Shown piece by piece: positions 1 to 6,737 of a stretch of DNA of 55,188 nt. The DNA lies in NCBI GenBank assembly GCA_021166835.1, contig JAJPEN010000055.1, positions 1 through 55,188 of the forward strand. The letters run 5' to 3'. The notes beneath the pieces were generated by a model. The model made no database searches and had not been told where the DNA came from. It worked only from the letters and a program-made list of their open reading frames with translations. The translations under genes were made by a program, and so were the position numbers. Each line of letters starts with the position of its first letter. Position 1 is the stretch's first letter. The DNA comes from Burkholderiaceae bacterium (GTDB lineage: Bacteria > Pseudomonadota > Gammaproteobacteria > Burkholderiales > Burkholderiaceae).

Positions 1-10
1 ATTGTTAGAC
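1..10 (-). other. partial attC of the aadA-type cassette
   Basis: The window opens inside an attC. The complement reads GTCTAACAAT, an R''-type core touching the stop codon of the nucleotidyltransferase gene. The rest of the site and any more distal cassettes lie outside the window. Confidence 0.7.
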
Positions 11-808
11 ATCATTGGCGGCACCAAGCAATTTAGTGGCTTCATGCTTCACGAAGTGAACGAGCGCCTCTAACTGATCCGTGCGCGAGGCTAAGCAATC
101 TTCTCCTTGTCCAAGATAAGCCTGCCGAGCTTCAAGCAGCACGGGTTGATGTTGAACTGGCAAACGCTCCATTACCCAGTTGGCAGCGACATCCTTCGAC
201 GCGATCTTGCCGGTTGCTGCGCTGTACCAAATACGAGACAAAGTAAGCACTACATTCCGCTCATCGCCTGCCCAATCCGGCTGCGAGTTCCATAGCTTCA
301 GGGTGTCGATCAGCGCCTTAAACAGATCGCTTTTCGGAACTGGATTGAAGAAATCTTCCGCCGCTGAACCTGCTAAGGCAATGCTATGTTGCCTTGCTTT
401 CGTTAGCAGGATCGCTAGATCAGCATCGGTTGTGGCGGGCTCGAAGATGCCCGCAAGAATATCTTTACGCTGCCACTCCCCGAATTGCAGTTCCCGTCTG
501 GCCGGATAACACCAAGGGACGATGTCACTGTGCACGACGACGGTGACTTCCAAGGCGCGGAGAGCTTTGCTTTGACCAGGGGAAGCCGAAACCTTGAGGA
601 GATCGGCGAACAAAGCTTGCCGCACAGTCTCATCGAGCCGTGAGGCCACAGTAACCAGTAAATCAATATCACTGTATGGCTTCAGGCCGCCGTCTAGTGC
701 AGAGCCGTACAAATGCACGGCCAGCAACGTCGACTCCAGATGACGCTCAATGGCGTTGAGTGCCTGTGATAGCTGAACCGAAATCTCGGCGGGTACTGCG
801 TTACTCAT
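5..808 (-). CDS. aadA: ANT(3'')-Ia-type aminoglycoside nucleotidyltransferase
   Basis: Predicted to adenylylate streptomycin and spectinomycin in the cytoplasm. The 267-aa protein has the nucleotidyltransferase signature GSALDGGLKPYSDIDLLV with metal-binding Asp47 and Asp49, a Glu at position 87 that matches the AadA catalytic base, and the family motif RELQFGEWQRKDILAGIFEP. Length and sequence are those of AadA proteins. The N-terminus MSNAVPAEISVQLS recalls the aadA6/aadA10 branch, from memory. It is the cassette farthest from attI here, with an attC upstream (812-871) and part of its own at base 1. No class 1 integron 5' or 3' conserved segment (intI1, qacEdelta1, sul1) is present. Expression at this distance from the integron promoter is uncertain. 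Confidence 0.95.
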   Translation of the reverse strand: MSNAVPAEISVQLSQALNAIERHLESTLLAVHLYGSALDGGLKPYSDIDLLVTVASRLDETVRQALFADLLKVSASPGQSKALRALEVTVVVHSDIVPWCYPARRELQFGEWQRKDILAGIFEPATTDADLAILLTKARQHSIALAGSAAEDFFNPVPKSDLFKALIDTLKLWNSQPDWAGDERNVVLTLSRIWYSAATGKIASKDVAANWVMERLPVQHQPVLLEARQAYLGQGEDCLASRTDQLEALVHFVKHEATKLLGAANDV

Positions 809-811
809 GAT

Positions 812-871
812 GTCTAACGCCTGAATTAAGCCAACCCGCGAAGCGGGTTCGGCTTGGATGAATTGTTAGGG
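812..871 (-). other. attC site (MAPEG cassette)
   Basis: About 60 bp bounded by GTCTAAC and GTTAGGG cores on the plus strand, with inner arms around AACCCGC/GCGGGTT and GCCAA/TTGGC-like pairs. It closely resembles the short attC of aadA-type cassettes. Confidence 0.9.
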
Positions 872-873
872 CC

Positions 874-1287
874 TCATGCGATTACCAGCAGCTTGAATGC
901 CCAGTACAAGCAAATTGCCATTTGCACGGCAAAGGCAGTGAAGCGAATGGTAACTGCCAATGCGGATACGGAAGCCAGATGAACGAGTGATTGAAACACG
1001 CGGACGCCAAGCAGCAGATAGGCAAGCGGATCTGTAATGGACGTGTGGCCCGTGGCAATGGCAATGAGCAGGAGGCCGCCAAAGATGGGGAGGTTCTCAA
1101 GGCAGTTTGCATGTGCCCGGGCGAGCCTCTGCATGAAAGGTGACAGGTTTGTGTTGTCAGGAGTAAATCCGTTTGCAGGAACTTTCCCGCGCAACACGAG
1201 CTGGGACCGGATGACCTCCATGAGGGTAAGCAACAGAAGCGTCCAAGCGATGAAAGCAGTCAGTGCTATGGCACTTGGTGTTGACAT
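874..1287 (-). CDS. MAPEG-family membrane protein
   Basis: A 137-aa integral membrane protein with four hydrophobic segments (about residues 7-25, 65-82, 87-105, 110-135). The segment RAHANCLENLPIFGGLLLIA is characteristic of bacterial MAPEG-like proteins (membrane-associated proteins in eicosanoid and glutathione metabolism). The Arg/Asn-containing stretch before the second helix is the conserved part of the fold. The family includes glutathione-dependent peroxidases and transferases, but most bacterial members have no known substrate. It is the only gene in its cassette and ends close to its attC. Confidence 0.8.
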   Translation of the reverse strand: MSTPSAIALTAFIAWTLLLLTLMEVIRSQLVLRGKVPANGFTPDNTNLSPFMQRLARAHANCLENLPIFGGLLLIAIATGHTSITDPLAYLLLGVRVFQSLVHLASVSALAVTIRFTAFAVQMAICLYWAFKLLVIA

Positions 1288-1306
1288 TGCGAACCTCTCT
1301 GGTGAG

Positions 1307-1364
1307 GCCTAACGTTGGAGTTCAGGCACGGCCGGAGGCCGTCGCCTGAAATTACGGGTTAGGT
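1307..1364 (-). other. attC site
   Basis: Bounded by GCCTAAC (1307-1313) and GTTAGGT, with the inner inverted repeat CGGCCGGAGGCCG flanked by TTCAGGC/GCCTGAA. It belongs to the cassette of the small broken membrane-protein gene. Confidence 0.85.
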
Positions 1365-1435
1365 TTCATTCACGCCAAAGATCAATGAGTACAGCTTTCG
1401 AAGAGAGAAGGAGCGCACAATGCAGAAAGCTTCTA

Positions 1436-1741
1436 CTACTGAAATGCGAATAGAACACCTAGCGCCACAAGCACGTATGGCCAGTGTTTGACTGGTACGA
1501 GAAATAAGTCGTGCTTGGACACAAGTTCAATCTCCCGACCTGTTTTTTTATCTATGGCGGTCTTGGGCGGATATAAGCGAAGCGGTAGTCGGTGAAGGCC
1601 GTAAGCTGCTGCGGCCGCCAAGAACACGCCTGCCACCTCTGCAAACTTGCGTTTGTCTATCGGAAGTGGCTCGCCCCCAAACGTTCTCCGCAATCATGCG
1701 GACGCAGATGTAGCAGACGATGGTGAACACTACCACAAGAA
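1436..1741 (-). pseudogene. small hypothetical membrane protein, apparently frameshifted
   Basis: Two overlapping frames each look coding over half their length. The upstream frame (to about 1690) gives a hydrophobic N-terminus with VVFTIVCYICVRMI. The downstream frame (1693 to 1436, 85 aa from a TTG directly after a TGA) gives RRTFGGEPLPIDKRKFAEVAG, a second hydrophobic stretch (VFLAAAAAYGLHRLP) and a third at the C-terminus (WPYVLVALGVLFAF). Joining them near 1693 would make one three-helix protein of about 100 aa, so a single indel is the simplest reading. The TTG-started 85-aa product could still be made. Family unknown. Confidence 0.5.
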
Positions 1742-1784
1742 TTCCATAACCTCCGCCAAAAGATCAATTTACACCTCCTATGAA

Positions 1785-1842
1785 ACCTAACGACGGAGTT
1801 CAGCGGCGGCCGTAGGCCGTCCGATGGAACGACCTGTTAGCC
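1785..1842 (-). other. attC site
   Basis: ACCTAAC ... GTTAGCC cores enclose TTCAGCGGCGGCC and GGCCGTCCGATGGAA arms. It ends the composite cassette whose last gene stops at 1856. Confidence 0.85.
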
Positions 1843-1855
1843 ATCAGCGCACCTT

Positions 1856-2429
1856 TTACTTAAAGCTGTTCCCGTAACGCCCCATCTTTGTTCCCCCGAA
1901 ATGATGGTCCGCCACATTGAACAGACGTGGCAGTTGCAGTAGTTCCCCGTTCGACACAGCTTGCTCGTAGAGGTGAATCACGCATACAAACAAGCCGGCG
2001 ACTGCATTGAGGCAGCTCTTCAAGGTGGCCTCATGGAAGTGCTGATCTCGGTGATGCTTCACCTTGTTATGGGCGGTCCACCAGAGCGGCGGTTTGTCAG
2101 CAGTCCAGCTCACCCATGGCGTAAGACCGAGGACGTGCCGAGGAAGGGTGACCTCGAAGGCGATGAAGTTCGGGCAGTAGGGGCACAACGTCCGGGTAGT
2201 AGGTATTGATGCCCGAGGCAGTTGACGCCGGATTGCAGACCTTCGCCAGCTGCTGCAGAACCACATCGACTTCGGAACTTGCTCCCAGAAGAAGTCGGGC
2301 AATCTCGAGAGAGAAGGTCGAATCATTTCCGTGCGAGAAATCGACGAAACGAGAAAGCCGGTCTGGATCCTCTTCCAGGGACAAGAAGTAGTTCCAGTGA
2401 CTGAAGCTGTTGGAATGTTGAACACCCAT
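1856..2429 (-). pseudogene. hypothetical cassette protein, frameshifted
   Basis: The N-terminal half is read from 2429 (starting MGVQHSNSFSHWNYF, continuing through SLEIARLLLGASSEVDVVLQ). The C-terminal half lies in another frame (FIAFEVTLPRHVLGL ... ADHHFGGTKMGRYGNSFK, stop at 1856). The frames meet around 2180-2200, where a CPxCP-like stretch is split between them. A full product would be about 190 aa. The gene starts a few bases after the stop of an IS66 tnpA (2437), with no attC between them, so its original upstream end was probably removed when the IS66 remnant was joined to it. Function unknown. Confidence 0.6.
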
Positions 2430-2436
2430 GAGTCCA

Positions 2437-2829
2437 TCACCGCAGAAGCTCACGCATCCACGACGCGCACTCAGAGGCCGCACTCGCCGGCCAGTTCACC
2501 TTGATCGTCGTGCCGCCGCGGCACAGTTCGATCTGTATCTCTTGGCTCGGCTCTCTCGCGGGCGCTGCAAGCTGCAGCGGCAAGAATGCGAGCATCTGCG
2601 ATGGCTGCGCGTTGATGATCGGCGCAGCCTCGATCACCGACTGTGTATCGCACTCGGCGTTTGCCACCCAGCGGCGAACCAGGTTCGCATTCAATCCGTT
2701 GGCCAATGCAACGGCGGCAATCGAGACGCCGGGATGCCGACATGCTCCGATCATTTCGGTTTTGAACTCGTCGCTGTGCCGACGTCGGTGGCGCCTGGTG
2801 GCGGCCTCGATAGTGGCGCAAGTGTTCAC
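2437..2829 (-). CDS. tnpA: IS66 accessory protein TnpA
   Basis: A 130-aa protein from a GTG start. It has an N-terminal helix-turn-helix of the IS66/IS3 OrfA type (RRHSDEFKTEMIGACRHPGVS, ALANGLNANLVRRWV) and a natural IS66 TnpA C-terminus (ASECASWMRELLR). In complete IS66 elements TnpA works with TnpB and the DDE transposase TnpC; both are absent, so this copy cannot move by itself. The frame is intact, and its stop overlaps the place where tnpB would normally begin. Confidence 0.85.
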   Translation of the reverse strand: MNTCATIEAATRRHRRRHSDEFKTEMIGACRHPGVSIAAVALANGLNANLVRRWVANAECDTQSVIEAAPIINAQPSQMLAFLPLQLAAPAREPSQEIQIELCRGGTTIKVNWPASAASECASWMRELLR

Positions 2830-2907
2830 GTGTCCACCTAAAGTTACGTGGACACGAGGCTCCTATGCCCGCTCGGCGGGTTCAAGACGGGATCGCCGGA
2901 CGCTTAC
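2437..2907 (-). mobile_element. IS66-family remnant (left end plus tnpA only)
   Basis: One terminus is recognisable: the complement of 2886-2907 begins GTAAGCGTCCGGCGATCC, matching the IS66 GTAAGCG terminal repeat. The tnpA-type gene follows; tnpB, tnpC and the other terminal repeat are missing. The element interrupts a GNAT acetyltransferase gene at 2907/2908, so 2908-2915 (TCTTGGAG on the plus strand) may be one copy of the target duplication. The second copy is not expected, because the far side is deleted into another cassette gene at about 2430-2437. Confidence 0.85.
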
Positions 2908-3086
2908 TCTTGGAGCACAACATGGCACTGACCGTCAGCGAGGAGCTTCCGATAGAAGGCGAATGCCTCTTGCGTTGGCGGCGCCTCGAACAGGGCCAAG
3001 TAGCGCTGCTCTCTCGCCACTGCGTCGAGCACCGCTCGTGGCTGCTCAAAGTGCGACTCAGCGAGCTGCGCAATGGTGACGTTCAT
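2908..3086 (-). pseudogene. GNAT acetyltransferase, N-terminal fragment
   Basis: About 57 residues from MNVTIAQLAESHFEQ to LADGQCHVV match the start of GNAT N-acetyltransferases found in integron cassettes. The acetyl-CoA binding motif (Arg/Gln-x-x-Gly-x-Gly/Ala) and everything after it are gone. The frame runs into the IS66 terminal repeat, where the TAA inside GAGTAAGCG ends it. An attC lies just upstream (3090-3167), so the cassette's 5' end is intact. Confidence 0.75.
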
Positions 3087-3089
3087 GCT

Positions 3090-3167
3090 GTCTAACGTTC
3101 AAAGTAACCGGCGTCTAACAGATGGCGAAGCCAGCTGTTAGACATCCGGTTCACTGAAGGGTTAGCC
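3090..3167 (-). other. attC site with a nested core-like hairpin
   Basis: Outer cores GTCTAAC (3090-3096) and GTTAGCC (3161-3167). Inside lies a second hairpin, GTCTAACAG (3113-3121) pairing with CTGTTAGAC (3135-3143) around TGGC-GAA-GCCA. The site therefore contains an extra pair of perfect core-like heptamers. Confidence 0.85.
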
Positions 3168-3177
3168 GTCTCTCGCA

Positions 3178-3837
3178 CTACTTTAGAGGTGGCTTGCCTG
3201 CGGCCGCGAGCTTGGCGTTCAAGGCAGTCCGGCGCTGCTGGAGTAGCGCTGGCTGGACGAAGTAGAAATCGAAGAGGCCATCGAGCACATCGAGTGTCCA
3301 TTCGGCTTCGCCGGGCTCCACTGGTACAACTGTTCCCGAAGCAGAGCTTTTTACCGGATGGGCAGCGAAGTTTCCAATATTGCGGATCGCATCAATAGCT
3401 TGGGCCAAGTGCGACGGGAGGATGTTTGCGGCAAGTACATCTTCAATCTCCTTCGCAAGATCGGCACGCTTCACCCCTGCCTTTTCCCGGAGGACGTGCT
3501 GCAGACAGCGACGGCTTAACGCGGCACTTGCCTTTGGACTAACGGGTAAGACAGCCGCGGCTTCACGATAGTCTTCCGAGAACTCAACCGGAACCTCCGG
3601 GGGCGGGCTTTGTCGAGTGGACATTGCCGGATAGCCGATAAGCTCCTTCTTGATTCCCGTGAAGTGGCGAGCATTGCCGGTTGCATTGATCGTGTCGGCG
3701 CAGACCAACTCAATCGTAATGTGGTCACAGGCCGGACAAAGATGCCTTACAGAAGCCCAGAACCCATCCGCATCTCGTCCGATTGGGGATGTGTGGGGGT
3801 TTCCATGGAACTCAACCTGACAGTGGGGGCACTTCAT
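3178..3837 (-). CDS. DUF4145-domain protein with N-terminal zinc-ribbon-like motif
   Basis: A 219-aa soluble protein. The N-terminus has CPHC (residues 3-6) and CPAC (about 34-37), which look like two knuckles of a zinc ribbon. The central part (ASAALSRRCLQHVLREKAG, then AIDAIRNIGNFAAHP) is the DUF4145 helical domain, known from defence loci and from proteins attached to nucleases. No nuclease domain is present here. It is the sole gene of its cassette, with attC sites on both sides. Molecular function is unknown. Confidence 0.8.
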   Translation of the reverse strand: MKCPHCQVEFHGNPHTSPIGRDADGFWASVRHLCPACDHITIELVCADTINATGNARHFTGIKKELIGYPAMSTRQSPPPEVPVEFSEDYREAAAVLPVSPKASAALSRRCLQHVLREKAGVKRADLAKEIEDVLAANILPSHLAQAIDAIRNIGNFAAHPVKSSASGTVVPVEPGEAEWTLDVLDGLFDFYFVQPALLQQRRTALNAKLAAAGKPPLK

Positions 3838-3861
3838 GGCGAATCGAAACGTCCTTTAGGC

Positions 3862-3930
3862 GGCTAACATTTGAGCTAAGCGGCAGACGACGGCTTGCCG
3901 GCGGCTGTCCGCTTGGGCGAAGGATTAGTC
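3862..3930 (-). other. attC site (brnTA cassette)
   Basis: Cores GGCTAAC (3862-3868) and ATTAGTC (3924-3930), with arms AGCGGCAGACGACGG and GGCGGCTGTCCGCT. The 3' end of the BrnA-like gene is read into this site. Confidence 0.85.
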
Positions 3931-4211
3931 GACGACCGCTTCGCCCTCGATGGGTTCAACTCCTCTCGCAAGACGTCCCGGAGAACACCGACGGTTACCG
4001 GCCGATTGTCGGGTGATTCGCCACTGGTTTCTTTGATTGCCTCCCGCAGAGCCGAATTGATCATTGTTTGATAGCCCCGTCCTTGAGCTTCCGCCATCTC
4101 ACGGAAGTGCTCGATGACGTCGTCGTCGAGCATGATGGTGATTCTCGTCTTGCCCGGCGAGGCAACGACGGCACCTCGCTTTCCCTTTGAAAAATCGTAT
4201 TCCTTACGCAT
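3876..4211 (-). CDS. brnA: BrnA-family antitoxin
   Basis: A 111-aa protein with a ribbon-helix-helix DNA-binding core (TRITIMLDDDVIEHFREMAE, then YQTMINSALREAIKE), as in BrnA antitoxins, which neutralise BrnT and repress their own operon. Its start overlaps the 3' end of the BrnT-like toxin gene by 8 bp, the usual toxin-then-antitoxin order. The last 18-20 residues (about STNPSPKRTAAGKPSSAA) are encoded by the attC itself, so the C-terminus is longer than in free-standing BrnA. Confidence 0.85.
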   Translation of the reverse strand: MRKEYDFSKGKRGAVVASPGKTRITIMLDDDVIEHFREMAEAQGRGYQTMINSALREAIKETSGESPDNRPVTVGVLRDVLREELNPSRAKRSSTNPSPKRTAAGKPSSAA

Positions 4212-4485
4212 GGTATTGCTCCGCTTCGCTTCTGCTGCACCTGCGCGCGGAGATCAGCCGAATGCGATTGCCGCGCGGTGTGTGGACGACGACCAGGATC
4301 CGGCCCAAGGCATCCATACCAAGCGTGACATATCGCGGTTCCCCCTGTGCGTCGGGATCCTCAATGGTTACGGCGAAGGGGTCTCGAAGGGCTTGCTCGG
4401 CGTGCGCAAAGCTGACCTTATGCTTCGCCAGGTTAGCCTTTGCTTTCGCCGGATCGAACTCGATGTCCACTCGCACATTATGCAT
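4204..4485 (-). CDS. brnT: BrnT-family ribonuclease toxin
   Basis: A 93-aa protein with the BrnT signature: IEFDPAKAKANLAKHKVSFA, then the DPFAV and RYVTLGMDALGRILVVVHT strands and RIRLISARRCSRSEAEQY. BrnT is an RNase-like toxin that blocks translation and is held by BrnA. Both genes are intact and share one cassette. Such pairs are often carried in cassette arrays, where they can stabilise the surrounding DNA by post-segregational killing. Confidence 0.88.
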   Translation of the reverse strand: MHNVRVDIEFDPAKAKANLAKHKVSFAHAEQALRDPFAVTIEDPDAQGEPRYVTLGMDALGRILVVVHTPRGNRIRLISARRCSRSEAEQYHA

Positions 4486-4535
4486 ATCTAATGCATATTG
4501 TCAAGGTTGCGCCAGTACGCAGAGAGTGTTGAGTC

Positions 4536-4604
4536 GGCTAACGTTAGAACTAGGCGGCAGCCGCCAGCTTGCCGGCGGCTGCCCGTTTGAGCGAAGGGTG
4601 ACGT
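4536..4604 (-). other. attC site with a degenerate core
   Basis: GGCTAAC at 4536-4542 and GGGTGAC near 4596-4602 instead of GTTAG at the other core. The arms GGCGGCAGCCGCC and GGCGGCTGCCCG resemble those of attC 3862-3930. The degenerate core may lower recombination at this boundary. Confidence 0.7.
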
Positions 4605-4626
4605 CATTGCTCACGGTGAACATCCG

Positions 4627-5128
4627 TTACTCGAATGGTTTGATATCAAGCTTGACTCCGTACATGAGTTTTTCGTCGGGGCGCCTCGTACCTCCCCGAC
4701 GATCAGCGCATCACATGTGGTTGTAGCGCCTGTCAACTTCTTGGCTCCCAAACGGCGGCGGAAACTTCTTGCGTCCTCCTTTGATAGGTGCGCAACCTTT
4801 CGACCGTCTACGAACACAGCAACGGCTTGGGATCATGCTTGTTGTCGTCTTCGGGCACGAGCGTGGCAACGCATTCAACCTCGGCGCTGTGGTCACCATG
4901 TGCGCCTGCTAAACGACAGAGAGCCTTTTGATAGAAGAATTCGCCCATGACTTGGAACTCAAAGTCGCCAGCGCCTGGCCAGTGGAAACACTCAACATTG
5001 GGCTTGGATCGAGCCGGCCGATCTCTCGAGACGGATATGGGCGTTGTAGAGGCGCTGCGGCCACGAAGCAACCACCAGATTCCGAGAAGAAGCGCAGCGA
5101 CGAAAGCGAAGACGAGAAGTTCTCGCAC
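4627..5128 (-). pseudogene. HIRAN-like membrane-anchored protein, frameshifted
   Basis: The first frame starts at a GTG (5128) and gives an N-terminal helix (ELLVFAFVAALLLGIWWLL) and then GEFFYQKALCRLAGAHGDHS with VATLVPEDDNKHDPK. The reading continues in another frame as VAVFVDGRKVAHLSKEDARSFRRRL, and again in a third as KLMYGVKLDIKPFE, stopping at 4627. Two indels (near 4815 and near 4660) are needed. The order resembles a HIRAN domain (FYQxAL, DPxAVxV, VAxLxxExA), a fold seen in DNA-repair helicases and stand-alone cassette proteins. Identification is by pattern only. Confidence 0.6.
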
Positions 5129-5143
5129 CGCGGTTGCTATGAC

Positions 5144-5217
5144 GTCTAACGTTCGACATGAGCGGCGGGCGACCGGCGCAGCCGGTTGCACGTCCGCTCG
5201 ATGGGAGCGGGTTAGAC
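5144..5217 (-). other. attC site
   Basis: GTCTAAC (5144-5150) and GTTAGAC (5211-5217) enclose TTCGACATGAGCGGC ... GTCCGCTCGATGG, a common attC architecture repeated at several sites in this array. Confidence 0.88.
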
Positions 5218-5989
5218 CTCACTGCAGTTCCTGCGCACCGCGACAATGTCACTTATGGGAATGGTTGCCAACTGCATTGCGTTATACAGATGTGCTCCTC
5301 ACCCTTGTGCGGTCATCGCGCCAGGGTTTACATCTGTCGGGCCGAAGGCGGCTGATCCTCCGAAGTGCACGAACTTAGAGGTCTAGGCACTCGTAGAGAA
5401 CTTGAAGAAGCTCGATCCGAAACTGACCCTTGTTGTCTGTAGTCTGCGTCTTTCAGCGCAGACACCGAAGCAAGCAAAGCTGACGATAGGTAAGCTGTTC
5501 CGAAGCCTTGATCATCTGATGGACCACAGCGGCACTGATGCCCGGATCGAATGCGATGCTGGCTAGGAGGTGAGCTACGTACGGCAACTTCTTCTTTTCT
5601 TCTGCTTCGCGCTGGCTGCGAAGCAGAACCGCCTCGACGACTTCGTCCGCATCGCTTCTACCATTTGGGCTGGGAGAGAAAAAACCGTCTGACCTCGTGG
5701 TCTACCAGTGTCGATTCGGGCCTTTACTTCTGCCGCGACAAGTGCGAGCACCCCGCCAACGCGCACGCGCTCTCGCAGGCTGAGCACGCGTTCTGAGACT
5801 TCGTCTCCCACATGCTTGAGAACAGATGAGGCTACTGCACCCGGCCGCTCCATCAGCGGTTGCGCCAGCAGGGTCAGCCGCGAGGAATCCAAGCGCCCCG
5901 CCAATCGCTGCGCCGGCTATCTCTGCGCCAGCGCCGATCAGTTTTTGAATGGCGCCGCTGCTCTCAGGTTTGGAACCTTCGGTTGGCAT
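5212..5989 (-). pseudogene. hypothetical cassette protein, multiply frameshifted
   Basis: Coding-looking stretches lie in order in different frames: MPTEGSKPESSGAIQKLIGA with a Gly/Ala-rich helix; then VASSVLKHVGDEVSERVLSL and RIDTGRPRG; then VEAVLLRSQREAEEKKKLP, HLLASIAFDPGISAAVVHQM and LTYRQLCLL; then FRIELLQVLYECLDL; finally GAHLYNAMQLATIPISDIVA with a stop inside the attC core. An ancestral protein of about 250 aa, seen as several fragments, is the best explanation. Function unknown. It needs at least three indels or stops, so it is almost certainly dead. Confidence 0.65.
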
Positions 5990-6005
5990 CGACGGTCGTT
6001 ATGAG

Positions 6006-6066
6006 GTCTAACGTCGGAGTTCAGCGGCGCCCGCCTGCGGGCGTCCGCGGCAATAACCTGTTATGC
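6006..6066 (-). other. attC site
   Basis: GTCTAAC (6006-6012) and GTTATGC (6060-6066), with arms TTCAGCGGCGCCCGC and GCGGGCGTCCGCGG around a short loop. Confidence 0.85.
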
Positions 6067-6082
6067 ATTCGTTGCGTAATAT

Positions 6083-6445
6083 TCAGAGCAGCCCGCCAGG
6101 GTGAAATGTCTCCCAGTAAGTCGGATTCGCGTCGGCACGCTGTCGGTAGAGGGGACTCTTCTTGTATATCTCGACATACTCAAGTCGAACTGCCTCTCGT
6201 CTCGCCCGTTCCCTATCCGTCAACGAGACGCGGCGAATCTGATCACTAAGCGGCTCGTCGGGTAGGGGTACCCACGAATCATACTCCCCGTCGAGAAGAA
6301 CCAACGCGCCGGGTTTCATGTAATGGATCTTGCCCTTTCCTTCCGGGATTACGTGCAGCCCGTGTATGGAGGAAAGAGCCAAAAAATGTTCCTTCGTTAA
6401 CGGGCGGCCGTCCGCGTCGTCGTTAAGTTCGCTCACTATCGTCAC
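6083..6445 (-). CDS. hypothetical cassette protein, 120 aa
   Basis: A soluble, charged protein with no family I recognise. Visible features are a short strand-rich middle (GALVLLDGEYDSWVPLP), a basic/acidic helix with ERARREAVRLEYVEIYKK, and an aromatic C-terminus (TYWETFHPGG). It is the only gene in its cassette, between attC 6006-6066 and attC 6467-6523, and its frame is intact. Confidence 0.65.
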   Translation of the reverse strand: MTIVSELNDDADGRPLTKEHFLALSSIHGLHVIPEGKGKIHYMKPGALVLLDGEYDSWVPLPDEPLSDQIRRVSLTDRERARREAVRLEYVEIYKKSPLYRQRADANPTYWETFHPGGLL

Positions 6446-6466
6446 CTCCCAGCGTGCCTCCGATAT

Positions 6467-6523
6467 GCATAACGTTCGAAATGAGCGGCGCCGCTAGGCG
6501 TCCGCTCGACTGAAATGTTAGGC
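6467..6523 (-). other. attC site
   Basis: GCATAAC (6467-6473) and GTTAGGC (6517-6523), with arms TGAGCGGCGCCGC and GGCGTCCGCTCGA. It is one of the shorter sites. Confidence 0.88.
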
Positions 6524-6715
6524 CTCTTCACGCCCTTCATCCTCTGCGACCTTCTTCGGCAAGAGCCACCAACTTCCTTTTTTGACGGGCGCCAGCCGTT
6601 CAATTGAGATACTCTCTAGTTCGTCGCTAGAAACTTCCATGACATCTGGAGCGGAGGGTGCCTTCACAAAAGCGTTTAGACGCTCGATGAGTTGTCGCTC
6701 AGCCTCAGACGGCAT
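6518..6715 (-). CDS. small acidic protein, second gene of a two-gene cassette
   Basis: A 65-aa protein starting MPSEAERQLIERLNAF and carrying SSDELESISIERLAPVKKGSWW. It is acidic and probably soluble. It begins 22 bp after the end of the 347-aa gene and its stop codon lies in the attC core, so the two genes travel as one cassette. No family recognised. It could be a partner or regulator of the upstream product. Confidence 0.55.
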   Translation of the reverse strand: MPSEAERQLIERLNAFVKAPSAPDVMEVSSDELESISIERLAPVKKGSWWLLPKKVAEDEGREEA

Positions 6716-6737
6716 AAGTTGCCTTCCTGCATCTTCT

